The notes under the pieces were generated by a model. The model worked only from the letters and a program-made list of their open reading frames with translations. It was not told the DNA's origin and searched no databases. Shown one piece after another: positions 53,188 through 61,995 of a DNA stretch of 64,000 nt. The DNA comes from Myxococcales bacterium UBA1203 (GTDB lineage: Bacteria > Myxococcota > Myxococcia > Myxococcales > UBA5297). Both the position numbers and the translations under genes were made by a program. The stretch spans positions 75,773 to 139,772 of the forward strand of contig DBXV01000004.1 of the NCBI GenBank assembly GCA_002309695.1. Reading direction: 5' to 3'. Positions within the stretch are counted from its first letter, which is position 1. Each line of letters opens with the position of its first letter.

Positions 53188-53376
53188 TTAGCTCCTCACC
53201 AATTCCTCATATTTCTTAAACAGCTCCACGACAATGTCGCTCAATGATGTTAGGTATGCCCGCGGCATAACGAATAATTCATCCCATGGAATGATTTCAT
53301 GTGTCATATAGTTCATTGGGTTATAGCGTCTTCTTTCAGATGAAACCTTATACGAGGGAGCGGCACGCATTTTCAT
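53188..53376 (-). CDS. Small ORF coupled to the caspase-SUMF1 gene
   Basis: A 62-residue soluble protein (MKMRAAPSYKVSSERRRYNP, then an amphipathic C-terminal helix, DIVVELFKKYEELVRS). Its stop codon lies seven bases before the caspase-SUMF1 ATG, and the ribosome site of that gene sits inside its last codons, which is typical of coupled genes. I see no good ribosome site for it and no known family, so it may also be a remnant or a leader. Nothing in it suggests export. Confidence 0.45.
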   Translation of the reverse strand: MKMRAAPSYKVSSERRRYNPMNYMTHEIIPWDELFVMPRAYLTSLSDIVVELFKKYEELVRS

Positions 53377-53470
53377 TTCAATTCACTCATAGGATATTAG
53401 CGAAGCAATAAAACATCGTGGACGAGAAAAAAACTGCTTCATCAATAGCAACACATTAAAAACAATTCCT

Positions 53471-53515
53471 GGCTCCCCCTTTTGGGGGAGCTGTCAGCGA
53501 AGCTGACTGAGATGG
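53471..53515. repeat. Dispersed double-hairpin repeat, copy 3
   Basis: GGCTCCCCC tttt GGGGGAGC, then TGTCAGCGAAGCTGAC, then TGAGATGG. Two adjacent palindromes. Placed between the C11 gene and the small ORF; related to the copies at 43835 and 49811. Confidence 0.75.
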
Positions 53516-53520
53516 ATTTT

Positions 53521-55473
53521 TCACATCCCCAGATATTTCTTGAGGAAATCTCCCCAGCCCTTTCCCCATTGCTTGGAGAATCTAATATATTTCTTAATAT
53601 CCGCGCGGGAAAAGCTGCCGGAGCCGTTTTCGGAAGAATCCGGATAATACACGCACGGCGTCATGGTAAATGTGTTATCGTCGCCATATTGGGAGAGATA
53701 GGGCTCCTGATAAATATAGGAATACTCCGAGTTCAGAAAGTATTGGCAGTCAGCGGCCTCCGGGAAGAAAAAGAGAATGCCGTGCGTGTCGTCGTGGGTA
53801 TAGCCCCAGTGAATCAGGTCGGAATGAAAGGCGTGGTGCGCGACAAATGAATTGAGCGCCGTCAAAAGCGCGTCTGCGGCATGGGAAACCACCTCGGGAA
53901 GCGCCCCGACGCGCGCAGCTTCTTTTAATTGCAGCGCAAAGCTCCACAAATCGGGCATTTCATAAATGGCATAACGCCAGCTCGTCCGGAGCGCCTCGTC
54001 CACCGCCGCCCGCTGATCCGCATCGTCAATGGCGTCCGCGAGCGCCTTGCCCAGAGAGTCCAGCGCCGCCGTCATATTCGCCGTGGCGGACAAATCCAGC
54101 AGCGTCATGGTGACATTGGTGTGAACCTTCCCGGCGCTGTCCATAAATTCCGTCTGGTTCACGTACGAGTCGGCGATAACTTCGCCGATTTCCTTGGGTT
54201 CAATGGCGGGATTCATGGCGATCGCCTGCAAAATCTCGTCATAGGAAAATCCAATTCCCGAAACCGTGTCCTCGGAGGCCACGAGGTAATCGGCATAGGG
54301 GGCGACCTGCGCGGCGATTTCAAACTGCGCCATGGCGCATGCGTCAAAAGCGATGACATCCATCTTTTTGCCCGCCTGCGCGATAATGGCATCCATGGCT
54401 TTGCCAAAAGCGCCGTCGGTAAAGGTAATCTCCGAGACCTCACCCTGAGGCGACATGCCGTCGGTATAATCCGCCGAAAAGCGGAACGAAGGCAGCGCAT
54501 TTTTCTTATCGCCGCGCGGCAGGAGCCGCATGAAATTTTTACAGCGCCTGTCTGTCCCGGAATCGCCGCTGCCTTTCCAGTAGCCGCCATGATCCCACAA
54601 ATCGAGCACGTAATGGCGGGCGGGGAAATGCTTCACGGCCCAGACGCCGAATTTTTTGAGCGTTTGGGCTGAACTCATGTCCGCTTCATTGCCCGAAAAA
54701 ATCTCTTTTCCCGTGTCCAGAAGTTCAATGCCCGACTCCGCCGTAATCCGATAGACGCGGGTGGTGGGATCCGGGGAGTCCGCTGACTCGTCGAACAGGA
54801 CGATGACGTTGATTTTGCCCTCGGGCGCCCCCGAGAGCTGCGCGGCCTGGAGCCCGTCCTGTACCTCGCGCAGATCGTCGAGGGCATAATCGGTCGTCAC
54901 GACAGTGGGATAACCGTAATCGCTGAAATCTATTTCGGTATAGCCCAAATCATTGTCGCCATTGAGGAAGAGCAGATACGTCCACTCGACGGGCTCATGA
55001 ATGCTGGGATCGGGGACGCACTCGGGCCTGCCGCTGGAATCGTCACAGCCCGCGCCCGCTTCACAATCGGGAGAGGCCAATGCGCACGAGAGCTGACAGA
55101 CGCCGTCCGCGTCATTGTCCTGCCAGCCGGAAGCGCATTCCCGGCAGAATGCCCCCGCATAGCCGTCCGCGCACTGGCAGGCCGCGCCGTCACTCCCGGA
55201 AAACCAGCCGGGGGTATTCGTTCCATGCATACCACAGTCAGGCTGGCAGACATCCGCGTCCGATGCGCTTTTCCAGCCGGAAGCGCACCTGTCGCACAAA
55301 TCGCCGACATAGCCATCCTTGCAGGCACATCTCCCCTCGACCTCGGCAGCCGTCCCCGCCGAATTGCAGGAGAGGCCGTCATCCGAATCGGACGAGCCGC
55401 CGCATCCCCACATTGCCAATGTCAGAGACCAGGCAAGCGCCGCACGTCTGAAAAACAAATGCCCCGTTTTCAT
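53521..55473 (-). CDS. C11 (clostripain-like) peptidase lipoprotein with EGF-like repeats
   Basis: A 650-residue lipoprotein (lipobox AMWGC, Cys24). EGF-like Cys repeats occupy about 35-155 (CACKDGYVGDLCDRC, CQCADGYAGAFCREC). The C11 domain begins WTYLLFLNGDNDLGYTEID and has His295 (LDLWDHGGYW) and Cys379 (IAFDACAMAQFEI), with the end of the protein corresponding to the end of the peptidase. It is the stand-alone version of the C11 module fused to FISUMP at 32580 and to SUMF1 at 43967. GAGGA lies eight bases before the ATG at 55473. The Cys motif DACAMA differs from the DACLMG/NACLMG of the other two. Confidence 0.9.
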   Translation of the reverse strand: MKTGHLFFRRAALAWSLTLAMWGCGGSSDSDDGLSCNSAGTAAEVEGRCACKDGYVGDLCDRCASGWKSASDADVCQPDCGMHGTNTPGWFSGSDGAACQCADGYAGAFCRECASGWQDNDADGVCQLSCALASPDCEAGAGCDDSSGRPECVPDPSIHEPVEWTYLLFLNGDNDLGYTEIDFSDYGYPTVVTTDYALDDLREVQDGLQAAQLSGAPEGKINVIVLFDESADSPDPTTRVYRITAESGIELLDTGKEIFSGNEADMSSAQTLKKFGVWAVKHFPARHYVLDLWDHGGYWKGSGDSGTDRRCKNFMRLLPRGDKKNALPSFRFSADYTDGMSPQGEVSEITFTDGAFGKAMDAIIAQAGKKMDVIAFDACAMAQFEIAAQVAPYADYLVASEDTVSGIGFSYDEILQAIAMNPAIEPKEIGEVIADSYVNQTEFMDSAGKVHTNVTMTLLDLSATANMTAALDSLGKALADAIDDADQRAAVDEALRTSWRYAIYEMPDLWSFALQLKEAARVGALPEVVSHAADALLTALNSFVAHHAFHSDLIHWGYTHDDTHGILFFFPEAADCQYFLNSEYSYIYQEPYLSQYGDDNTFTMTPCVYYPDSSENGSGSFSRADIKKYIRFSKQWGKGWGDFLKKYLGM

Positions 55474-55600
55474 AATTTTTTCCTCGACCATCTGACATGC
55501 TGGATATTTGACCGTTTTGGCGGGCCCTAAGACCATTAAAAACTCCTGGATCAACAGCATAATTTAACCAACATAACTTTTATTTATGCACATAAACCTG

Positions 55601-57952
55601 TTATTCCTCCTCCGGCAGGCCAAAGCAGCACGCACCAATTCCACTGCATCTCAATTTAAACAAATCATCTTCTTCGCAGACCAGGTAGGAACTGCTGTTC
55701 ATGCGCGCATTGACAATCAGGCCGTCGCCGCCGGGGCGCAATGTATTGCCGCTGCCCCACGCCTTATCTTCCATCAAATCATATATTTCTTCCAAAAGGC
55801 TGGCATCGGTGGCGGTGGAAGCGTCCAGTTTCAGGCGGCATTCATCGTTTTTATAAATAAAATTCCCCGAAACCGTCATCGAAGCCTGCGGATAATTCAC
55901 ATAATTCTCATCTTCGGGCTGCAAACCATTGCAGTTGAAGCGCTCTTTGCGGTGCCAGGTCAGCTGAGCATCCGTGCCGCTGATGGTCAGCGTCAGCTCG
56001 CCATAGAGCACGCGCATAGAACCGTCGCTGCAGTCGGAGATATACCCGCCGGCCCAGGATTCATAGGTGCCGCTGTGTGCCCGAATCCAGTCGAGGCATT
56101 CTACATCCCCGCCGGGCGGGTCTTCCTCTTCCTCCTCGCCGGGCATGGACTTAAATTTAACGCTCTGGCTTAAGGATTCGCCCGTGTCGTGCCGCCGCGC
56201 CACCATTCGGGAGGTGCCCGTAATAACCACTTCCCACGAGAAATCGCCGCTGCCGGGCTGCCGATACTGAACTCTCGGACCGCTCACCACCGCCTGCGTG
56301 GCATCCAGCGACACAGCCACCTGATCATAATGGTGCAGCAAATGGACGCTGACACTGAACTTCTGTGAGTCATCTGTCTTGGGTTCCAGCGGGGTCGCCG
56401 TCATCGAGATTGTCCCGCCAAGCGGCACGATATTCATATTGGCCGTGGCTGAATCGTCATTGATGAAAACATCGGTCTCCGCGGGCGCGTTGCCGGTCGT
56501 CGAAAGCAGCAGGTGGGCGTAATTCCAGGCATCCTTGAGAAAACCCCGGAGCGGGAAGTTCGCCGTGAACTCCGGTGCGTTCTTGTCGCTCGTCGGCTCC
56601 TTTTTCAGGCTCACCTCGTTCACCGTAAACTTTGCGGGGGCGTCAATGTTCAGACCTGAGCCATCCAGCGGCAATTCAATCCCATGGTCGCGGAGGTGCC
56701 AGCGCAGCAGGTTGCCGACAATGTCGCCAATTTTATCACCATCACCATCGGTCTCCTTCAGTTTGCCCTGGGCATACTTCTCCAGCGCCTCCTCCGTCTC
56801 CTCGCGCGTCATGGGATTCACCGGCGCCAGCACCGTCGTCTGCTCCCTGCCTCCCGTGGCGACGACGATGGACTTCTCCTTGACGAGGCTGATGGGGTCC
56901 TTCTCGGTGACTTGCAGCAAAAGGTCGGTGGCCGCGCCCGCGACCTTGCCCGTCTCACCGCCCACCAGCGTCTCCACCGCCGAGCCCGCGCCGCCCGTGA
57001 CCTGCATCATGCCGTCCACGGTCGATTCCACTGCCACCTTGCCCAGCTTGTTGGCCGCCTCGACGTAGCGCTCCCGGTCGTCTTCCAGGATGGGAACGGC
57101 CACATCTCCGTCTTCGCCCCCGCGCGCGGCCAGATCGTCCGTCACGAAGTCGCGCACCTCGCGGCTCACGCTCATCCGCGTGCTGTTGGACATCTCGCTG
57201 TAAGCCTGCTCGATTTCCGTGTCCGAGGCCGTCTTGGGCAGGTCCGCCCCGCGCTTGTTGAGGAGTCGCACCACTTCCTCGCGGCCCGCCTCGCTGCGCC
57301 TGGCAGTGTCCAGAACAATCTCGTTGTTCCTGTTTACCGCCTCGTTGATGGACGAGTAGGTCTTGTAAACGGCGAGAACGACGCCCGTGGCCACGAGAAT
57401 CCCGCCAATCAGGCGCGGCCGGCCGGGGCGAAGCTCATTTCCCTGACCGGGCACGGTCCTCCGAACGAGAGTGACCTGAGGCGATTTGGCGAACGGCGGC
57501 CAGTTGACGCTGCTCTCGTCTTCCCCTTCCGCCGTCTCATCGAGAAATTCCTGGAGGAACCCGTCCTCCTGCGACTGGAGAAAATCGCTGTAAGGCTTGT
57601 CGAGACGATAGGCATTGAGGAGCAGGCCCGCCGCCGGACGCCGCAGCGCCTCGGTCTCCTGAGCGATTTTGTTCGCCTTGTCCCGATAGGCCTTCCGCCC
57701 CTTCTTCGTGGTCAGATCGATTTCCAGAAGCTCGCTGATCTGAACCATCAGCCCGTTCTCGGACAGAATCGGCTTCGTGACGGACTGCACCGCGCCCGGA
57801 AGCGTCGTCAGCTGCTCGTGAAACTCCGTCAGCCGGCCGTCCGTCTTCCCGACGTCGGAAGTTTTCTTCCCGCCGCAGCCATATCCGGCGGAGAGGAGAG
57901 CGGTGAGTCCCAGAGACACAGCCAACATTCGGAAGAAACGTGCCTTCTTCAT
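55601..57952 (-). CDS. Large lipoprotein of unknown function
   Basis: A 783-residue lipoprotein (lipobox AGYGC, Cys26). Residues 30-130 look helical; a hydrophobic segment near 190-205 (LIGGILVATGVVLAVYKTY) could anchor or bury; 210-330 is helical, with a Gly-rich TGGAGSAVETLVGGETGKVAGAA. After a TDGDGDKIGD loop (possibly calcium-binding), the C-terminal half is strand-rich. The last 150 residues have six or more Cys and a tail GACCFGLPEEE. The 5' part is GC-rich while the 3' third has the lower GC of the accessory region, suggesting a composite gene. No family is recognised. Confidence 0.65.
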   Translation of the reverse strand: MKKARFFRMLAVSLGLTALLSAGYGCGGKKTSDVGKTDGRLTEFHEQLTTLPGAVQSVTKPILSENGLMVQISELLEIDLTTKKGRKAYRDKANKIAQETEALRRPAAGLLLNAYRLDKPYSDFLQSQEDGFLQEFLDETAEGEDESSVNWPPFAKSPQVTLVRRTVPGQGNELRPGRPRLIGGILVATGVVLAVYKTYSSINEAVNRNNEIVLDTARRSEAGREEVVRLLNKRGADLPKTASDTEIEQAYSEMSNSTRMSVSREVRDFVTDDLAARGGEDGDVAVPILEDDRERYVEAANKLGKVAVESTVDGMMQVTGGAGSAVETLVGGETGKVAGAATDLLLQVTEKDPISLVKEKSIVVATGGREQTTVLAPVNPMTREETEEALEKYAQGKLKETDGDGDKIGDIVGNLLRWHLRDHGIELPLDGSGLNIDAPAKFTVNEVSLKKEPTSDKNAPEFTANFPLRGFLKDAWNYAHLLLSTTGNAPAETDVFINDDSATANMNIVPLGGTISMTATPLEPKTDDSQKFSVSVHLLHHYDQVAVSLDATQAVVSGPRVQYRQPGSGDFSWEVVITGTSRMVARRHDTGESLSQSVKFKSMPGEEEEEDPPGGDVECLDWIRAHSGTYESWAGGYISDCSDGSMRVLYGELTLTISGTDAQLTWHRKERFNCNGLQPEDENYVNYPQASMTVSGNFIYKNDECRLKLDASTATDASLLEEIYDLMEDKAWGSGNTLRPGGDGLIVNARMNSSSYLVCEEDDLFKLRCSGIGACCFGLPEEE

Positions 57953-58146
57953 CGCGGATACACCTCCGTTTGAGCTGGATTGCCTGGAGCCCGCTGGCCG
58001 ATTTCGGTCGTGAAAGCAATGCGGAGGTCCGACACAAAAACGCCCGCAGGCCCGCTGATTTTCCCCCGTGCTCCCGTGGAATTTTCGGGTAACGCCGCGC
58101 GGCTCATTCCCCCTGGCCTTTCTGCTTCCTTCGACTGGTGCCGCCC

Positions 58147-59760
58147 ATGACGCCCTCTCCTTCCAGCCCGATGTCTTCCCTCTCCTCTCCTGCGCCGCTC
58201 GTCCGCCTGGTCAACGCCTTCGGCCATCCGCTGGACATCGCCGTGGCCGCGGCCCGCACCTGTTATTCGCCGCGCATCGTCACCGTTCCCGAGGTGAGCG
58301 CCACCGAGAAAGCCCGGACGCTTCGGGACCGCATCGCCCGTGAGACCTATGCCGCCGGCCATCACACCACGCTCCAGCACGCCGTCTTTCAGTTCACTCT
58401 GGAGCGGGTGTCCCGGCAGCTGGTGTGGTCGCTGCTCCACGCCCACCCCTTCTACAACAGCGAGCAGGTGAGCCAGCGCTACGTGCCCGTGAACCTCTCG
58501 GCCATGACCGTTCCGCGCCTCCCCGGCGAGGCCATGGAGGCGCTCTTCCGGTCGGCGGGGCAGCGGGCGATGGAGGCGTACTCCCGTCTCACGGAAATGC
58601 TGATGCCGGCCGCCGGGCAGGCCTGGTTCGAGCTGTTTCCTGCGCGCCGCAGCCAGCGGGAAAAACACCTGGGGACCATCCGCAAAAAGGCCATGGAGGC
58701 GGCGCGCTATGTCCTGCCCGTGGCGGCGTGGACGCACCTCTATCACACGGTCAGCGGCCTCACGCTGCACCGCTATGTGAGGGCGCTCTCCTTCTGCGAC
58801 GTTCCCGGCGAGGCCCGGCTGCTCATTGAGTCCATGGCAGAGGCCGTCCGCGCGCTGGATCCAGACTTTTTCCACAGCCTCCAGGACCCGGCGCCCCTCG
58901 AAGAGACCCCCCAATTTCGCCTGCTCCAGTCTCTTGACAGGAAAGCGAGCGCCGCCGTGCCGCCTCCGGAGGATGTCCTGACCTTCCGGCGCGAATTTGA
59001 CGCGCCTCTGACGGACGGGCGCGTCTCTCTGCTGACCGACTGGAACGTTCGCGGTGAAGCCACGCTGGCGGACGCCGTGCGGCACGTTCTGGGGCTTCCC
59101 CGAGCTGCCCTGACGGATGAGGCGGTCATCGCCGCCGTCCTTTCGCCCGACGGGAACCCGCTGCTGGCAGAGCCCCTCAAGCTCGTGACGATGGACAAGC
59201 TGTCGCGCTGCCTCCAGCTGGTTCACTACACGTTCCGCAAGAAGCTCTCCCACACGGCCGATTCTCAGGACCAGCGGCACCGCATGACGCCCGCCGCCCG
59301 GCCCGTGCTGGCGCGGCAGTACGCCGTTGGCCATCCCGACTTTGTGACCCCCGCCCTCATCGCCGCCTGTCCCGAGGCCGAGGATTTTTATCGAACGGAG
59401 CTGGCCGAGCTGTTCGGCGCCATCGACCGGCTGCTCGCCATGGGGGCCGATGCCGAAAGCGCGCTCTATCTCCTGCCCAACGCCTTCCCCATCCGCTTCG
59501 ACGAATCGGGCGACCTCCTCTCGCTCCACCATAAGTGGACCACGCGGCTGTGTCTCACCGCTCAGGAGGAAATCTGGCGCGCCTCGCGAAACGAAGTGTC
59601 CGCCGTGGCCGAGATTCACCCCGCCATCGCCCGCTGTCTTGGAACGCCCTGCACACTGCGCAGACGCGCCGGACTCACGCCCTTCTGCCCAGAAGGTCCC
59701 CGCTTCTGCGGCGTCCGCGCCTGGTCTCAGGACATCAGCGGCATCCGCCGCATCGTCTAA
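58147..59760 (+). CDS. thyX: FAD-dependent thymidylate synthase, double-length
   Basis: A 537-residue protein made of two ThyX-like halves, twice the common length of about 230; double ThyX proteins are known in some bacteria. ThyX makes dTMP from dUMP using FAD and methylene-tetrahydrofolate. The first half has HHTTLQHAVFQFTLERVSR and SQRYVPV; the second has the better match to the RHR motif (DQRHRMTPAARPVL). The ends contain AQEEIWRASRNE and CxxxxCxPC-like Cys. Which half holds the active site is unclear. The stop overlaps the stop of the convergent zinc-ribbon gene. The start is ATG 58147; GTG 58138 is also possible. Confidence 0.87.
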   Translation: MTPSPSSPMSSLSSPAPLVRLVNAFGHPLDIAVAAARTCYSPRIVTVPEVSATEKARTLRDRIARETYAAGHHTTLQHAVFQFTLERVSRQLVWSLLHAHPFYNSEQVSQRYVPVNLSAMTVPRLPGEAMEALFRSAGQRAMEAYSRLTEMLMPAAGQAWFELFPARRSQREKHLGTIRKKAMEAARYVLPVAAWTHLYHTVSGLTLHRYVRALSFCDVPGEARLLIESMAEAVRALDPDFFHSLQDPAPLEETPQFRLLQSLDRKASAAVPPPEDVLTFRREFDAPLTDGRVSLLTDWNVRGEATLADAVRHVLGLPRAALTDEAVIAAVLSPDGNPLLAEPLKLVTMDKLSRCLQLVHYTFRKKLSHTADSQDQRHRMTPAARPVLARQYAVGHPDFVTPALIAACPEAEDFYRTELAELFGAIDRLLAMGADAESALYLLPNAFPIRFDESGDLLSLHHKWTTRLCLTAQEEIWRASRNEVSAVAEIHPAIARCLGTPCTLRRRAGLTPFCPEGPRFCGVRAWSQDISGIRRIV

Positions 59761-60515
59761 ACCGTTCCCCGGCCGCGCTTTTCCAGCTCATTCAGGAACC
59801 TGTTCCTCTCGCCCGGGTCAGTCCGAACGCGCTGGAGCAGTCGCTCCGTGATGCCGAGCCGCTCGCAGAAATGCGCGTCGCCCATGAGCTGCCCCGCGAA
59901 CCCCGCGAAACACAGCAGCGACAGGCCAACCACGCCCCAGAGAATGCCCGAAGGCGCCTCGCCCGTGAGCATCCAGACGAGAAGAGAAATCGTTCCGACG
60001 AGGGACGCCATCCAGGTCAGGCCAAGAATCATCCGCGCGGTGAGCCAGCCCGACTTCCCCGAAGCCAGAAGCGCCGCCTCCATCAGCTCAATCCGGTCGT
60101 CTTCACGCTGGGTGGCCACTTCGGTGAAGTCCGACCAGTCGTACTTTCGGCTGAATGCGGCCCACTCGCCGGTAGGCAAACGCCTGCTGGAAACATGAAT
60201 TTTTTCCATGGGCGGAGGCGGCGGAACAGGTTCCGGCTCAGGCGGCGGGGGCGGCGGAATAGGCACAGTTGTCTGACGCTTCGCCCACCACTCTTCGTCT
60301 TCCTGCTCCTGACGCTTTTTCCGGGCGGCCTGCAGCAGGCCCAGGCTCCAGGGTTCATCGCAGATTCGGCACTTCTCCCAGCCGACCCAGACCCACGCCC
60401 CGCACTTGGAACACCTGCCGCCCACCGTCTCGCCGCATGCCGGACAGAGCGTCGTCCCTTCGAGAAAGCGCTCCTTGCACCAGGGGCAGCTGAACCTCGA
60501 CAAGTCTCCGCTCAT
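59757..60515 (-). CDS. Zinc-ribbon membrane protein
   Basis: A 252-residue protein. The N-terminal 55 residues hold four CxxC pairs (CPWC, CPAC, CSKC, CRIC), i.e. two zinc ribbons. A linker rich in Pro and Glu follows (PIPPPPPPEPEPVPPPPP), then two transmembrane helices around 170-210 (LTWMASLVGTISLLVWML, ILWGVVGLSLLCFAGFAG), and a charged C-terminus. It is the most distant of three zinc-ribbon/two-helix paralogs. The zinc end should be cytosolic. It is last on the minus strand behind the SUMF1 gene and two sister genes. Confidence 0.75.
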   Translation of the reverse strand: MSGDLSRFSCPWCKERFLEGTTLCPACGETVGGRCSKCGAWVWVGWEKCRICDEPWSLGLLQAARKKRQEQEDEEWWAKRQTTVPIPPPPPPEPEPVPPPPPMEKIHVSSRRLPTGEWAAFSRKYDWSDFTEVATQREDDRIELMEAALLASGKSGWLTARMILGLTWMASLVGTISLLVWMLTGEAPSGILWGVVGLSLLCFAGFAGQLMGDAHFCERLGITERLLQRVRTDPGERNRFLNELEKRGRGTV

Positions 60516-60638
60516 TTTTCAGCCCCTCACTTCCCGGCTCTGGCTCCGGACCGGCGCTGCACGAGGCTGCTGACAGGAGGGACAGGCTCGCATCATGGCA
60601 TCGCACTCCCGAACGCTGGCTTTCCCCTCCGGGCCGGG

Positions 60639-61232
60639 TCAGTCGTCATCTTCCCCGCCCTGCTCCCGGAGCCTTTTCATCTCGCGCCGGACAGCACTGG
60701 CCGTCACTCCCGCGCTCTCGGAAATCCAGTTTTTCAACAGAACGAGCATGATGAAGCTGATTGCGCCAAACACCATCGGACAGCCAATCATCAGTGCCAT
60801 GAACATCTCGGAGGGCAGGTCCTTGATCATCTGACCGGCCAGGAAGCCCGGCAGGACGCCCGTCAAGCCACAGATGGCGGCGTAGTTCATCAGATACCGT
60901 TCGAGGTGTTCAAAGACCCTCTGCTTCATTCCCCTGTCCTGCTCGAACAGGGCGTCTTTGGTGAGCCGCGAACAGACGCTGTCGAACTCGGAGTCGGGAA
61001 ACAAAGGCAGCTCGTCATCTTCGCTGCAGTCTTCTCCGGCATCGCCGACGGCCGCGGGCACCTGCTCAGAAAGAACTTCGAGCTCATCCGTATTGCGCCG
61101 CGCCAACGACTTCCGCCGCGCACGGACCGCCTGAAGCATCTCCACGGCCTCCATTGTCAGAGACTCGCCGCAGTTTGGGCAGCTATCCATCCCTTCGGGG
61201 CACATCTGCTGACAGCGGGGACAGGCTCTCAT
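60639..61232 (-). CDS. Zinc-ribbon membrane protein
   Basis: A 197-residue protein starting MRACPRCQQMCPEGMDSCPNCGES, one zinc ribbon, followed by a helical acidic region and two transmembrane helices (about 120-185: IKDLPSEMFMALMIGCPMVF and so on). The end VTASAVRREMKRLREQ matches the ending of its sister (VTHQKILNEVRRDRDNQ). AAAGGTGA lies before the ATG, and the ATG is four bases after the stop of the upstream gene, so the two form an operon. Confidence 0.75.
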   Translation of the reverse strand: MRACPRCQQMCPEGMDSCPNCGESLTMEAVEMLQAVRARRKSLARRNTDELEVLSEQVPAAVGDAGEDCSEDDELPLFPDSEFDSVCSRLTKDALFEQDRGMKQRVFEHLERYLMNYAAICGLTGVLPGFLAGQMIKDLPSEMFMALMIGCPMVFGAISFIMLVLLKNWISESAGVTASAVRREMKRLREQGGEDDD

Positions 61233-61236
61233 GAGC

Positions 61237-61971
61237 TCACCTTTCTCTCCGACTTGAGGACCGGGAATTCTTTCGATTTTCCCTGTTTCTGCGCCTCTCA
61301 TTCAGAATCTTCTGATTGTCCCTGTCTCTGCGCACCTCATTCAGAATCTTCTGATGGGTCACGCCCGCACTTGCGGCAATCCAGTTGCCTGCGAGGGTCA
61401 TCAGAAGCCACCCAATCAGTCCGGTGACTGCCATACTCAGCATTATGACGAGCTGGCCGATGTCGCCTTTGTTGGTCGGCAGTCTCAGCCAGTCCGTTGC
61501 CCAGGAGCCCGGCAGCAACCCGAACAACGTGAACATCATGATGAGCCCCATGTAATTCTCACCCCGCACAATCCAGGCCCGAATGTAGGCGCATTCAAGT
61601 CCGAGAGCCTCACGCGCGAGCTCATTGCGGGCGGCGGAGTAGTCAACGCCAAAGAGCGCCTGCCTGAACGAAGGCCATCCTTCTTTTTTGAGTGCCTCTT
61701 CTTTCTCGGCTGGTTCCGCCACCCTCCCGATGGGGGCGGCGGCCAAAGATTCTTCCCTCTCTTCCTCCTGCCCTGCCGCCTTTTTTCGGCTCATTCGCGC
61801 TGAACGAATCATTCCCAGCGCCCAGGGCTCGCCGCACTTCGGGCACTCCTCCCAGTCGTTGCGCACCCACGAACCGCAGCGGGAACACCAGCCGCCGATT
61901 TCCCGGCCGCAGTAAGGGCACTCCTTCATCTCGTTGGGGCAGGAACGGCGGCAGTAGGGGCAGACGGTCAT
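61237..61971 (-). CDS. Zinc-ribbon membrane protein
   Basis: A 244-residue protein with four CxxC pairs in the first 50 residues (MTVCPYCRRSCPNEMKECPY, CGREIGGWCSRCG, CPKC), a Glu-rich linker, then two transmembrane helices (MGLIMMFTLFGLLPGSW and LVIMLSMAVTGLIGWLLMTL) and a basic C-terminal tail with DNQKILNERRRNRENRKN. AGGTGAGC lies before the ATG at 61971. It lies 24 bases after the SUMF1 gene and four bases before its sister, making a three-gene operon. Function unknown. Confidence 0.77.
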   Translation of the reverse strand: MTVCPYCRRSCPNEMKECPYCGREIGGWCSRCGSWVRNDWEECPKCGEPWALGMIRSARMSRKKAAGQEEEREESLAAAPIGRVAEPAEKEEALKKEGWPSFRQALFGVDYSAARNELAREALGLECAYIRAWIVRGENYMGLIMMFTLFGLLPGSWATDWLRLPTNKGDIGQLVIMLSMAVTGLIGWLLMTLAGNWIAASAGVTHQKILNEVRRDRDNQKILNERRRNRENRKNSRSSSRRER

Positions 61972-61995
61972 GGGCTCACCTAACGAAGACACGCG

